DNA of 64,000 bases from Bombardia bombarda (taxonomy: Eukaryota; Ascomycota; Sordariomycetes; Sordariales; Lasiosphaeriaceae), in contig JAULSR010000002.1 of NCBI GenBank assembly GCA_030512295.1, positions 7,936,001 to 8,000,000 of the forward strand, in the 5' to 3' direction. Position numbers and translations under genes: made by a program. A model generated the notes under the pieces. That model was not told where the DNA came from and ran no database searches. It saw nothing but the letters and a program-made list of their open reading frames with translations. Positions 23,489-36,500 of this stretch are shown in pieces; the first letter of the stretch is position 1, and each line of letters begins with the position of its first letter.

Positions 23489-23932
23489 ATGTCTACCCGC
23501 CGCGCCTCCCTCCTCAACGCAGCATCCTCTTTCTGCTCAGCCTTCGCATCCCAAAAGCCCCTTGACGAGATCCTGTCTCACTTCTCAACCATCCGCCAAG
23601 AGGACGTGGTGGTTCTCGAGCACGGCTTGCCGCGGCTCGCCCCGTTCCTAGGCCGCGAGTTTCGCGGCCCCAACGGCGTCAAGGATTACTTTTCCACCAT
23701 CTCGCAGAGCCTGACTTACAAAGACATGAAATTCGGCAACTACGTCGTCGACGCCGAGGTCAATAAAGTGTCTGTTCGAGGCGAGGCCGTCTTTACCTGG
23801 GCGAGCACCGGCCAGAGCTGGAACGAGGTCTTTACCTACGTCCTGGCCTTTGATGACGAGTTTGGGGTCGTCACGTATGAGATTTGGGCTGATTCAGGCG
23901 CTGCTTATCTTGCGAGTCAGGGTCAATTGTAA
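23489..23932 (+). CDS. Small NTF2/SnoaL-like fold protein
   Basis: 147 residues, single exon, starting MSTRRASLLNAASSFCSAFA. The ATG at 23489 in context AAACCATGT is preferred; the frame is open upstream but that stretch is basic and unlike the rest. The pattern is that of a SnoaL-like/NTF2-like alpha+beta barrel: an N-terminal helix pair, then LGREFRGPNGVKDYFS, then strands FGNYVVDAEVNKVSVRGEAVF and SWNEVFTYVLAFDDEFGVV and the closing YEIWADSGAAY. The family includes ligand-binding proteins and small enzymes; no catalytic set can be assigned. No signal peptide is evident, so it is probably cytosolic. Confidence 0.75.
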   Translation: MSTRRASLLNAASSFCSAFASQKPLDEILSHFSTIRQEDVVVLEHGLPRLAPFLGREFRGPNGVKDYFSTISQSLTYKDMKFGNYVVDAEVNKVSVRGEAVFTWASTGQSWNEVFTYVLAFDDEFGVVTYEIWADSGAAYLASQGQL

Positions 23933-24381
23933 TGAATGATCGATGGCTGTTTGTGTAACGATGCACTGAGAGAGAAATAAATAACTCATGATAACCCGTA
24001 GTTAAGACAGAGCTGCAAAAGCAAAGGCTCCGGCTGTAATAGTACTACCAACAAAACAAGCGCTGCAATACCTCTAATAAAAAACCCCTTATCCATGCAC
24101 CAATAACAACACAAGTACTGCAGACATTATTAAATACAATACCGAAGGAAACCAACCCAAGGTATCCTTTACCCTCCAAACCCTTTCCTTCAATCCACCG
24201 AAAAAGAACGAAACAAAAACCTATACCTAGCTAGGGTGACGGGATGGAAGATAATCCAAAAAAAGAACAAAAAAGAATATACCAGTAACAGTCCGCTGCG
24301 ACCCAGTCCAACCTTTAATAATACCCGTTCCATACCAAACTATCCCCATCCCTTCCCATGCCCATCGCCATCCCATCATCA
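23933..24381. other. Convergent 3' region, NTF2-like / hydrolase fusion
   Basis: About 450 bp, A-rich then C-rich, between two convergent stops. No coding signal. Confidence 0.6.
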
Positions 24382-26364
24382 TCACCTCCCCCCCACCTCT
24401 TTCAGCCCAGAATACCTCACATAAAGCCTATCGCTGAAATGCGCATGCTTGATCCCGCTCGGCGGCCTCGCCTGCGCAAAGTGCTCCAGCGCGTCCCTCA
24501 CCTTATACCCACACCTCTCGACCAAATAACACACGATAAAAAACCCCGTCCGATTAAACCCATAATGGCAATGCACGCCCACCGCATAGCCCTCCTCCCA
24601 GTCCCCCTCCAGCTTCGCCCTCTTCTCCTGATCCGCCCGGATCTTATCCACCAGCGCAATAAACCCTGCAATCTCGGCGTCCGTCGGCGGCACCTTGGAC
24701 ACGGTCGGGAACTTGTGGTAGCGCGTGCCGCCGCGCTCGAGGCCCTGCGGGTCGTAGACGGGGTTGTCGTGCGAGATGTCGATGATATCTTTGATCACCT
24801 TGCCCCAGTCCTTGACGAACGCGCGCGGGTTGTGCTTCTCGTCGACCTCGCGCAGCGTCTTCATGGCACGGAACACGCCCCCAATGGGGTCCGAGACGGG
24901 CGCGACTTTCTGCCACTTTTCGAGGTTCTTGACGTCCCACTTGCCGTCGCGCGAGAGGAACCGCAGCTGCCAGCCGAGCGCGAGCCGGCCCGTCACGTGG
25001 TTAACGAGGAAGTCCGAGACCAGGCCGGCGAGGACGCGCGTGGTGGCCGGGGTGTAGAGTAGGGCGTGCGTGGCGGGCCGGGGGAGGATGACGTGTTCGA
25101 CCACCTTCTTGGGCCGGATGTCGAGGGGCGGGATTTCTACTGGCTGTTGCGGGTCTTCTGGGGGTGTGGCTGGGTCGTTGGCGGAGTCTGGGGATTCTGC
25201 TGCTGCTGCTGCTGCTGAGGGCTGTTGTTGTGTCTTTGGCGGTATCATCAGGCCTTCAGTCCCAGTATTTTCAAGAACAACCTTTGCCGTTGAATCCGGC
25301 GTCGAGCCCTCAGTCCCAGCCTTGGCGACTGGTGCAACACCCGTGTCAACTGGTGCGGCAGAGTCAGGAATGGCCGCCGCCACGACCGGCTCAGCATCAG
25401 CTGGTGGGCTCGCATCTTGAATGTATTTCGCAATCGCCTCAACAGCCTTGGGCGGAGTGACATTATCGCCCACCCCACCAACTAGAAACACCGGAATATC
25501 CAGCTTTGCCCACGTCTCCTTTGTCGGCATTCCACCCTCGGGCACGCCGTTACGGTACCTCGGAAGAGCTCCCCACGCCATCCGCCGCCAGACCGGCGTC
25601 TTGCTCTGATTGTTATACAAATCCTGGAGGCGCTTGGCCTCATCGTCGGCGTCTGCACCTACAAACCTCAGTACACTAGCACTCTCAGGACCGCCCCGCC
25701 TATCCCAGCTCCTCCACAAATCAAAGACAAAACCGGGAATCCAGAGCAGTGTCCGGAACAACTTTGTCTGCTCATACGTGGGCGGGTCTGCACTGGGACA
25801 TATGCCGACGAGTCCGACGACGTGCTTGCTCAGTTGCGTCTTGGGCGGTATTCTCGGTTTCGCCAGTAGCGCGGCCAGAGACGCGCCCATGCTGTGGCCG
25901 ATGAGCACGACGCCCTGGTTATCGGCCACCTTACGGTGGTCCTGGATGACGACCTCGAGCAGCTCGACCAGGGCATCGGTCGAGTAGGCGGCCCAATCCT
26001 GGGGCGCAAACTCGGACACGCCGCATCCCGGCAGGTCGACGGCCAGGCATGAGGCGGTTGGCGTGAGGCTGCTCAGCAAGGGGTGGAACTGCGCAATGGA
26101 GCCGCCGAGGCCGTGGATGAAGACCAGCAGCGGGATGGCGGCGGGCGACTTGGGCAGCCGGTCGGCTTGCTGGTGGCGGCGGTAGAAGACGCGGAGCCCG
26201 GGATAGGTGGCGTGCGAGGTGGTGTAAGATCTTATCTGGGAGCTCCTCTCCAGCAGAGCCGGGTCCGTAGCTTTGGCATCTGGATGGAGAGGTTAGACCA
26301 GACCCAGTTTTGGCGTGGGGGATTGATGCATTGGGGAAAACAACGTACCGTACGTAGACGCCAT
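24382..26364 (-). CDS. Alpha/beta-hydrolase fused to a dual-specificity (capping-type) phosphatase domain
   Basis: Exons 26364-26349 (only 16 nt, MASTY) and 26279-24382; 637 residues, junction in phase with a GTCTAAC branch site. The N-terminal half is an alpha/beta-hydrolase: VFIHGLGGS oxyanion loop, GHSMG elbow with Ser135, and a later DNVTPP segment where an acid/His pair would follow. After a Pro/Ala-rich linker (roughly residues 290-400) comes a second domain with the Cys-x5-Arg signature HCHYGFNRTG (Cys576, Arg582), followed by ALEHFAQARPP. Those two signatures are typical of the RNA triphosphatase-type cysteine phosphatases of metazoan capping enzyme and PIR1/DUSP11, rather than ordinary MAPK phosphatases. 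No signal peptide is seen. Substrates are unknown. Domain assignment is firm; an RNA or phosphoprotein target is inference. Confidence 0.88.
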
Positions 26365-27790
26365 TCGTCGGGAGCTGCCAAAGCAGCAACTAGCTACCTC
26401 GGGAGACAGTATAATAAAAGAGCTACAAAGGGCTGAAGGGATGTGTGAGCGCTAATAAGGTGCCATGGCAGAGTTGACGCGTTTGAGTCAAAGATAACCA
26501 AGAGGGATATCAGATGGAAAGCGGAACGTACGAGAGATACGAAAGTGGAACAGGCCCAGGACGGACGGGAAGGCCTTTTGGTCTGATCAGAGAGAGGCGG
26601 GACGGGCAGGGCCTTTTGGCTGGCGCAAAGTTTATCAGGCGCAATTGGGGTTGGGCTGGGGAGATATCAATTGGACGACGCAACCAAGTGGTGAGTTGCC
26701 GGAATAAATGGTGATTATGACTCAAACGAGACAGACCCAAAAAAAAGACTTCAGAAGTGGTGCTATTGTTGCAGCCCGAAATGATTGAATCCCAATGCCA
26801 ATGTTAAGGCGAATGCGATAAGAATCTGCTAACAAGTAATCTATCGAATGGCTGTCTGCCAAAAAGTTTGAACAAGATCATGAGGAGGCGGCGGCGGCGG
26901 GACAGATGAGATGCTTTGAGAATACAGTATCTGGTCTAAAGGCAAGCACAACCTAGGCAGCGAGAAACCAACCTGGCAGCAGCCGGTTGCAGCTTCCCTA
27001 CGCGGTAGGTAAAAATCCACCAGCACTCAGGTACCCGTCCATCCCTATGCCCAAGGGATCTCGCACGTTTGCGTTACGGCGTTGCCATGGGCCTGTGCGA
27101 GGGGCCTATTACCAGCAGCCAGGGCGCCAGGTCTCGCCCGCCTTTCGCTTCGCTGGAGAGCACATACCAAACGCACCACACGCAGCTCAAAGCATGCTGG
27201 ATCCCAATCTCACCCATAGTGTTAATAAGATGGTGGCCGCAGCCAACGATCGTCATTGCCGCAAAAATGTGGAGGAACGTCGGCTGCCCATTGGCCCCAG
27301 GGCTTGCCAAAAATTTTCACCTAAAGAAACCCTAGAGCCCGGAGGTTTGGAGCTCCCGTCAGCTGTTGTGGGATGTGGGAGAGCTCAGCTCCGAAGCCGG
27401 CACGTGGCGCGTTGAGAAGCTGAAGTGCTTGCATGGGTGTTGGGATGTCCGGCATAACTTCAAACACAGGCAACAAGTAGAAATCAACATACAATGAATA
27501 AATCTACCTTGTTTATAACATGCATGATAAGGAACGATAATAGTAGTCAGTGAAGAGCTTTAGGTTGTCCTCTACTGTGTATTCATACCCCCCACCACCT
27601 CCACCATCACGTCATTTCATGCGCAGCCCTAACCCTGGTCCATAACTTGGCAGCAGCTTCATCACCCCTGTAACTTGTGCAGCTCCGACCTCCGACCGAG
27701 GCGTAGCATTATCACAAGACAGAAACGCAGACTCTCCCGGTTACAAGAAAGCTTAGCTGCGCAAAACCAACAACGCTCTTGTCCACGACC
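26365..27790. promoter_or_regulatory. Divergent promoter, hydrolase fusion / DUF1640 gene
   Basis: 1.4 kb between divergent starts. Small frames on both strands have no motif. I see nothing else. Confidence 0.5.
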
Positions 27791-29294
27791 ATGGCGACCA
27801 GCCGCCTAACCTTTCTGTATCCCCACCTCTATCGGACGACAGGACGCTGGAGCGAGCCAGTAGCCCAGGCCGTTGTCGCCCGCCGGTCGCCGTCTCGCGC
27901 CAAGCCCACATCCTCGTCAACGACATCATCATCGCCATTCTGCCAATACCACCACCATCAGCAACATGCCTCCTCCTTCACCACCTCGTCATCCGCAAGC
28001 CAGGCCGCTTTTGCCAAGCGAGCCGGCAAAGCTGTAGAGCCTCTGCCGACGGGTACGACCGACCCGAAGACAGCAGCAGCCGCTGCCGATAATGCTATTC
28101 CCGCCCAAGAGCCAAGTGGTAGCGGTAGTGGTGGTCAGAAAGAGGCTGGAGTTGAGGATGAAGCTGCGGCAGCAACCAGCAGTCTTCCCAAGACAGATGC
28201 AACCACTCCTCCAGCTGGCGCCGGCGCCGGCGTTGGAGAGGGAGCAGCGGCAGCAGCGGCAGCATCAGGAGCAGCAGCCGCATCGATACAATTACCGCCG
28301 CCACCACCACCACCACCATCAATATCAACTGCAGGCGGAGGATCAACAGGAACGGCAGGAGAGGGAGGACAAGCCACACCACAAGGGACACAAGCCGGCA
28401 CGGTAAAACCACCACCACCACCACCACCAGACCCGGCCACATCCACAACACCTCCCACAAGCACAAGCGGCAAAAGCGGTCCCATGGACACGATCCTGCA
28501 CATGGGACCCCCCTCGGAAGCAAAGCACAAACCACCACACCTGACCCCTCCCCCGTACGTGCACCACTTCGACAGCTACTCGCTCGTCAAGCAGCTCACG
28601 GCGAGCGGGTACACGCAGCACCAGGCCATCACGGCCATGAAGGCGGTGCGCGGTCTGCTGGCCTCCAACCTCGACGTGGCCCAGGACGGCCTCGTCAGCA
28701 AGAGCGACGTCGAGAACGAGACGTACCTGTTCCGTGCCGCCTGCTCCGAGCTCAGCACAGAGGTGCGCAACAACCGCCGCGTCGCCGACGAGCAGCTCCG
28801 CCAGCAGCGCACCCACCTCCAGCACGAGGTCGACATCCTCACCCAGCGCCTCAACCAGGAGCTCCTCAACCTGACCGACGGCGTCCGCGGCATGTTTGGC
28901 GACAGGCGCATGGTGGTGCGCGAGGAGCAAAAGGCTGTTGATAGCTCGGTATGGTTTATTTTGCTTATATATGTATACAAGAGAAGAGAAAGAAGCTGAC
29001 CAACCTCCCGTCCAGATCCAACAACTAAACTACAAAATCAGCGTCATGCTCAACAGTGACGCCCGTTCAGAGATCGAGGCCCTCCGCTGGGTCCTCATCC
29101 GCCGCTCCGTCCTCGGCATCATCTTCATGGCCATTCTCACCCTCGGCACCCTCCGCTACGCCAGCTACGTCAGCCACGAGCGCCAAAAGGCCTCGGAGAA
29201 GCGCAAGCGCGATCGCGAAAAGGCAAAGAGGCACGACGGCATGCATGACAGCGTGCTCGCCCCCGAGGCAGCCGCCATCCTCACAGCGAACTAA
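27791..29294 (+). CDS. Mitochondrial inner-membrane protein, DUF1640/CCDC90 (MCUR1/Fmp32) family
   Basis: Exons 27791-28948 and 29016-29294; 478 residues. The Arg/Ser/Thr-rich, acid-free N-terminus (MATSRLTFLYPHLYRTTGRW) looks like a mitochondrial presequence. Residues about 90-240 are Ala-, Gly- and Pro-rich low complexity. The conserved part starts near HHFDSYSLVKQLTASGYT and continues as the family's N-terminal helix-turn unit and a long coiled coil (about 315-410), ending in a membrane helix at roughly 417-437. The junction gives AVDSSIQQLNYKISVM. Family members (yeast Fmp32, human CCDC90A/B) sit in the mitochondrial inner membrane and are tied to cytochrome oxidase assembly or calcium-uniporter regulation; the exact role here is open. 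The ATG in context GACCATGG is preferred. Confidence 0.85.
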
Positions 29295-30694
29295 GGCAGA
29301 GTCTTATCATGAATGTACATACATAGCGAAAGCGAGCGGTAGCCGGCCGAACCCCCTGAACGCACTCTGTATAAAAGGGGAAAATCAAGCGTGTTATCAA
29401 CAACACCATAAGAGTCGTGACTTCAACAGATAATAGACTAAATTGATGGTTGTAATCCCCCAGCGCCAAACTTTACTGTTCTTTCAATGAATGATATCCA
29501 CACATGGATATTTCTAACAGGTTAATTTACCCACGTAATCAATTGAGGTACACGATTAACAGCCAGGTAGGTAATGTCAGGGTCTGAAAGTCTGCCCCCA
29601 AAAGCCATTTTACAGTTACACTTTATAGGTATGGCTATCGGCACTGCCCGAGAAGATGTACCGCTGTTAGTGAACCTTATTTTTAGTATGGCAAAATTCA
29701 TCGCTCTACATGCCCTGGTAACAGAAGATTTCCTTGGGTACAGCATGGAACGATAAGTCCGGCAACAACCACACTAGGTACGTTTCTAACATTCCAACAT
29801 GGCTCGCACCTTCCGCCATCAGCGATTCTGCGATCTGCTGCAGCAAAGTACCATCGATGGACCCGCTGTTACCCGAGTTTATTTTCTTCGCCTTACATTT
29901 CTGGGGGACTCACCTGATAACAGATCTGCCGGCGCGGGTACACAGACTTATTGCTCTACCATTGCTTCATGCTGTACCTGGACAGATATCGCTCTCCGCT
30001 GTGTCGCCAACCCAATAAATACAGGTCGGGCCAAACTTTTGAACCCAACTATATCAAGAGAAGCAGGTAGGTAGTGAGTACATAGGTATATATTGAGACC
30101 CGCAGGTCTAAACAACAACGGCTGGCCGATCAACCGCCGCCGTCGCCAACTAATGTAGATAGGTTATCCTCGGGTTCTCTCTTCTTCAAGACACCCCCAG
30201 CTCTCCAGTTTCCCCTCTCATCCACCCCCTCCCCATTATCAACAAACGATTCTGTGTATCTATCTCCCCTATACACACATTCTCTCTCTCCCCACAATCA
30301 CCAAGTATCACCTATCCATTCCATCCATCTATCATCCATCCATCCCATCGTGATCATAACTAAGTAAGGGGGGAAGTAGAAGTGAAGTAAGTAGCAGAAC
30401 CGAAAAATCATTTCCAGAATGCATGCATATTTTTCTTTTGGTAGAGCAAAACCAAATCGTAAGTAGAAGAAGAAGAAAAATAGAAAAAAAGAAAGGACCA
30501 ATAGCCTTTTGCTTGCTTGCCCCGCATGCTCGCTCGCTCGCTCGCTCGTTCTTGTTTTGCTTCATACCAAAAAGGGGCTGTATATAATTATATAAACAAA
30601 GAAATATAATATGCCAATATAGATCCAAGTTGCTCCATAATGCTTTTCTTCTCTTTTCTCTCTCGTAAAACAAGCCCCTCCTGCAGTCTGTGTT
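29295..30694. other. Convergent 3' region, DUF1640 / STE11
   Basis: 1.4 kb without coding signal. It contains a (CTCG)5 run at 30529-30548 and AT-rich stretches. Confidence 0.6.
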
Positions 30695-33512
30695 TTACGT
30701 GACAGGCGTCAAAAAGGGACTCATCATCAGATCGTCTGCGCTGGGCCGCTTATTATGGTCGACCTCAAACGTCTGCGCCAAAAACTGCTTGGCCTCGTCG
30801 CTAGCATGATCAGGGATCGTGGGAGCCGCCTTGGAGCCGCCAATCTTGAAGATGGCCTGCAGCTGGGTGCAGTCCGGGAAGGGGTGGGTGCCCGTCATCA
30901 TCTCGACGACTAGACAGCCCAGGGACCAGATGTCCGCCTTGCGTGTGTACGAGGTCTGCTTAACCACCTCGGGGGCCATCCAGAAGACAGACCCCTGCAA
31001 AGAGGGACGATTCTTGTTATTGTTGGCGCCGTTCAGGATGTTGGTCGCCTCGATCTTCTTGGAGATGCCGAAATCAGAGATCTTGATAGTTCCCTTGTTG
31101 TCTACCAGGATATTGGCGCCCTTGATGTCGCGATGGATGATGTCGCGGTTGTGCAGGTACGAGAGACCGTTCAGGATCTGCCGGACGAAGCTGCGCACAA
31201 GAGGCTCCGGGAGGGCACCGTACGAGTTCAGCATGGTTTGTACGGAGCCGCCGGGAACGTATTCGAGGAAAATGTTGAGATACTCGGCCGAGGAGCCGCA
31301 GCCCAGATACTGCACAATATTGGGGTGGCGGAGATCACGCAGGAGCGTAATCTCTCCCTTGAGAGCATCAATCATTCGCTTCTTCCTCGAGTCGTTCTCC
31401 CTGTTCGCATTAGGCGAGGGGGTCTCGACCTGTTTCACAGCCAGGAGTTCGCCAGTGATGGCGTGCAGCGCAAGGTAGACGCTGCCAAAGGACCCCTGGC
31501 CGATAAGAGCACCCTTCATCCACTTGCTGTCATCCCACGATTCGCCAGCGAGGAAGCTTTGGAGTTCCTCGTCAGCATCTTCTCCGTCTTCGTTCAAAGC
31601 TTGGTTTACTTCCTGCAGAGATCCGGAGCCGCCAGAGCCAATGGTGTCCCCGTCGAAGTAGCTATGTCGGACAATGTTGCCCTCAGGATCCGTGATGCTG
31701 ACCGCAGCCGAATCGGAACTACTATCGTGGAAGGAAACATATGATTTCCGGTTGGGCTCAATCGGGGACGATTCTTCTTGAAGGGTATCAAGCACCGAGG
31801 ATGCGACCGAGTCTCGGTAGTGTGGTGCCCGTCCATGCAGATCGCGAGGGCGCACCTTGGCAATTTGGTTCGAGGCCGTGAGCCAGCTGTCCGCAATGGT
31901 GGGAATTGGCGGAGCATCCTGAATGCTCGACGCAAAGCTCATGGTGCTTGCAACACTCAATCGGCTGTTCACCTTGCTGAGGCGTGCCGACCGCCTCATG
32001 GAGAGGCGAGCGGTCCTATCGATGGCTTCCCGAGAATGATCTGGGAAGTAGCTTGTCAGATCCGAGGCGATCAGCTCGCTGGGCGGCCTTAATCCGCCGA
32101 ACTGGCGCAAAACGCCCTTGCGGCGAGGTGTTGCCCTCGGCGCCTCAGCCGGAAGTGGGCGCTCCAAGTCTCTTGCCGCATTCAGCACATTTCTCTCTCT
32201 GTCCTGGTACGACACAGGAGAAAGGGGAGGCTGAATATTCTCCCAAGACTCGCCGAGTATGTTCTGGAGCTTTGCTTGGCTCCGCTTGTCGACGGATTCT
32301 AAGGCACGACTGTGGATCTGCTGGGCTTCCTCCATGGCGATCGCAGCGGCCCTCTCAAGCTCTGCTTGGCCGGGCTCTCCTGCGGGAACACGTTTCAGTA
32401 TCAGGCGATTTCGCTCAGGGCGGTTGTGGTCCTTTATGACCCTCCATAGCTCGGTATCTCCCAGGCGACGACACTGGCTTGGGTCCGGATCCACGCCGGT
32501 GAGCACCCAGAAGCAGTAATTCCTCTCGTGATCTTCTCTTAGCCCAAATTTCTTCAACGTGACTCGCATGACTTCCTCGCAAGTTTTGCGGTCTGCAATC
32601 TTTACTACCTTGGTCACGCCCCCTGTTGATATTACGCGGATGACGTCTTGACCTTGTGGTAGCGCAGCCATCAGCGAACCGTCCATACTGGAGTTATTCC
32701 TAGTATGAGTTGTTACCAGTCGGCCAGAGTGGGCCTCGGCCTGAGACATGGGAAACCTTGAGGATGCAGTAGGTGTCGGTTGACTGCTGTACCCCTGGGG
32801 CGGCCCATATCTCTGGCGAGCTGCCGCTCTGAGATCGGAGCTCGGCAACGGTGAGGTCGGCCTTGAGGTCGGCCTCAGGGTATCCACGGCTGAGAGGTCA
32901 TACTGGTGTGAGTATCTCTTGTTGGTAGGGAGTGCTCGACTGCTCGGGTTTAGCGGGCGAGGAGATGCTGACGACGGGGTGTATTGAATGTCAAGTCCAC
33001 CAAACGAATCCTGGAAATGACTGTTAGTACAATTAGGAGAGAGAGAGAGAGGAAGATGTCGTCTGCGTTGAACGATGTACCGACTGGCTACTCACCCTAT
33101 TTCGCTTTTTCTGGTTGGCGTATGTCTTGGTTCGGAGCTTCTTGATGCCTAAGAACAGGCGAACTCTGTCTCCGATCTTGTCGATTCCCATCTCCTTGAG
33201 CACCTCCTTGTCCATTTCCAAAAGGTTCTCGCCATTGATGTGATTTTTGCGAAAGATCTTCTCGTACTCGCCGCATTTTACACTCCGAAGATAGTCGCAC
33301 ACCTGGTCCTCATCCCAGTTCTTAACTGAGGCAGGACCATCGAGGTCGGAAAACTCCGACTCTGTAGGACTCGCAAAGGATTGGCTCGGTAGGGGGACGG
33401 CCGGGGCTCGTCTTGTGGGCGCGTAGGCGGTCTGAGGTGTGCTCGCAACGAGGGTCGAGGACTGAGAGCCCAAAGGGGCCGCGAAGGCCGACTTTGACGC
33501 CAGCATGGCCAT
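30695..33512 (-). CDS. STE11: MAP kinase kinase kinase, Ste11 family
   Basis: Top kinase of the pheromone/filamentation (Fus3/Kss1-type) MAPK cascade, called NRC-1 in Neurospora and Mst11 in Magnaporthe. Exons 33512-33096 and 33010-30695; 910 residues, phase 0, donor GTGAGT and branch CTAAC. SAM domain at residues about 63-127 (WDEDQVCDYLRSVKCGEYEK), for binding the Ste50 adaptor; Ras-association-like domain at about 260-347 (IRVISTGGVTKVVKI to RNRLILKRV); a long Ser/Pro-rich regulatory linker; C-terminal kinase with GQGSFGSV, AVKQVE, HRDIKGANIL, DFGISK and MAPEVVKQTSY. Full length with all catalytic motifs intact. It is separated from its divergent neighbour by 5.4 kb. Confidence 0.96.
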
Positions 33513-36500
33513 TGCGACAAATGGTGATTAACTCGAAGCCGAGGACATGAGTGGAATGGCAGAGCGTGAAAGTGCGGTGGCGATGGGTAGGCGGAAGAAA
33601 ACGTCGGAGCAGTTCGGCGCGCTCTCGAGGGGATAAATGCGTGTTCAAATGCCGGTGCTGGGTTGATGCTGGATGGGGAGCGCCCCGGGTTGCTGGGTTG
33701 CTAGGTTGTTGGGTAGATGAGCGCGTCGCACGACGGAAGCCAGAGGATGAAGCCGCGGTTGCTGTCTGTGGGCAGGAACCCCTCTAGCTAATAAGTCGAC
33801 CGGTTTACCGCGGTTGAACCTCTTAAGCTCCCCTTTTCTCCGTGGTCTGTGTGGTCTCTGTAATGGGCTGTGAGAGACAGGTGCGACGGCGACACAAAGA
33901 CACTCGACGCTTAGCTGCAGGATGAAGTATTTCAAGAATCAGGATCTGGAATTTTCCGTTCCAGTTTCCAGTTTCCAGTTTCCGAGACCGGGGAAAGGGG
34001 CGGGGAGGAAGTGGGCGGTTAAGGTTGTTAAAAATGAAAAGGCACACACGGTCTCTCGATTTAGGTCCTCCTCCCACGAGGCAGAGAGGACTGAAGGTGG
34101 TGGTGACTGGGTGTGTGTGCTCGATCAGGAGTCGCCAAAGGCTCGCCGTGGTGGGAGCCGGGAGCCAGGAGCCAGGAGCCAGGGCGTCAGGGGTGCCAGG
34201 TGGGACGCCTTGGACTGGATTTGAATTGCATGCGGCAATTCAGGCTGGCTCGGCTGCGAGGACCAGCGCTGCTCCTCAGAGCGGGGGCAAGCGGGTGGCG
34301 GATTGGACAGGCTTGACAGGGCGCAGAACAAGGGCCCGCAACGCTCGCCAATCGCTAAAGACTACCTCCAAGATGAAACGAGTGCACGGACCAGTTTAGG
34401 GCGCTTGTGAGCACTGTCGTATTCATTGTTATTCCTGTCGGCCCTGCGATCCACCCACTTCAATGCCCGCGCATGGCATGGCTCATGGCTCCTTCCTATG
34501 TACATCCATATCGGTAGGATACCAAAACAATCAGATCACAAATCGGACAAGACTGTCAGAAGTCGTGAGAAAACAACACATTCTGTCACCACTTCTGTGA
34601 GAGGAGGATTGTGGCAAATGTCTGGGCCCTTTATCTGGCGTGAGAATTGAAGAGAAGACCAACAACAGTCAAAGGATGCGTGTTTTGTTTTGAGAACAGG
34701 CAGGCGACAGAGCAGCAATCAGAATGCGACCCATATTTCTTTGCGACGTCTTCTCGATTGCAGATACCTAGGTAATTCCCACAGCTCACATTGTGTCTAT
34801 CGTATCACTATCGGAAACAGACTCATCAACGTGCTTGAGCAAGGTGGTCTGATACAGGTCAGATATTACAAGAGAAAGCGCCGTCTCTTGTGCTCTGTCG
34901 CGCAGCCTACTGTTTGTGTACTGTAGGGTACTGTGGTAAGTCTTGTCCACTTTGCACGCTGCAGTCACGAGAAGAAGCCCTTCAGCAGAGCAGCACCCAA
35001 CGGCGGCGGCTGAAGGGCTGACAAGTCCAACTACCACACTATCAAAAACCCGCGTCTTGGCCCCCATGAGAGGCGCGAGCACTTCTCCATCCTTTACGGG
35101 AGTAGGGGTCCGGTCGGACGATTCTTTTGCTTTGCCATTTCTCCAAAAGGGCGACCAACAGCAATCAACAACAGTAACCTGGAAATGGAAGGTACTTGCA
35201 ACCCCAGGTACCGGCGGTCCGGGTGAACGAGTAGTCTCCTATTATCGCACCTCACCCCTCATCTGGTGAGTGGTGACGACTTGACGACTGACCAGGCTAA
35301 CTAGCGGGCACGCGAAGGGAAACAGAAACGGCGGGCCGATGATGGAGTGGGGACCAACAAGGGTTGCGGCCGACTGGACTGGCTGTGGACTGGGTATCGG
35401 TAGGTATTGCGAGGGTCAAGAGCGGTCAACCAGATGGCTGCTGAAACGGCCCTCGTTTCATCGACCTCGATGCCAAAAGGGGCCGACAGGTTCACGGCGT
35501 TAGTGCAGATCCTCGCTGTGACATGCCAAATGAGCAGCACCTACTGGTCGGTATTGGTAGGCGCACAACGTCTTATTAACCTCAGCTACGTCGGCCCAGA
35601 GAGCATAGACTACAGCACTGGCCATAATTTGGGGAGGGGAAAGGACGAATGAAGTCGTTATTACTGCAGCGGCGTCGCATCATATAATAATCTCGCCATG
35701 TCCAAGCACACACACGCATGCTTGAGCGGCCCAGCCAGGTGTGGTGTGGTGTGGTGAATAACGTGGCGAGCGTGGGTGACTGGGCCACGGTATGAACGAG
35801 GCCGAAGTGGACAACTCACGGCTTTTCTTTCAATTTTAAGGATATCAAACCCCGGGCCGTTTTTATAGAGGCCCAGCAGAGTGAACAGACGGCATATACG
35901 GATTGATGTGTCACCAGTCAGCAGATAATCATGCAGAACAACTTGCGACACCCCAACTAATTAGGTAGGTCTGATGAGTTGGTGTGTCTGGCGATAGATA
36001 GCGCAACTGCTGTGGATTTGCCTGTAGTGTGTATAGTGCTTGTGCCTCCTCACAGACCGAATGTTCGTCGGGCCACACATCGACACACATCCAGCCTCAC
36101 CAAACTATTGAGCTACTAACTGAACACCGCTGGAACATGGAGCACCTGAGTAGAGCGAGAGGGAGCTGAAGCTGGGAAGGAGGGAATTGAATCCGAGGGG
36201 AGGGTTATACTTGTTGGATTTTGACGATGGAGATGCACCTTAAGTTGTTTTCGTTCATTGCGTTTTTTTAAGTTTTCGCATCGCCTGATATTGGACGGGC
36301 AAGCCATCGCAGCTGCCGATCTAGAATTAGATTTAACGGTCCACCACGGCAGGAGCCAGCCTGCACACCCAGAGGCAGATCTCAGAGTGACATGAGGAAA
36401 AGTGGCTGCTTACGACCAAAATAATTACGCGATGTATGAAGTCAGTGATGCAAATCCAGATGGATCAACTTGGAGGCCGCCGGAGTCGTTACAGTAGGCG

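Noticed and set aside
24358..25062. 234-codon frame antisense to the hydrolase-phosphatase fusion
   Set aside because: Opposite a well-supported gene; Arg/Leu/Val-rich without motif.
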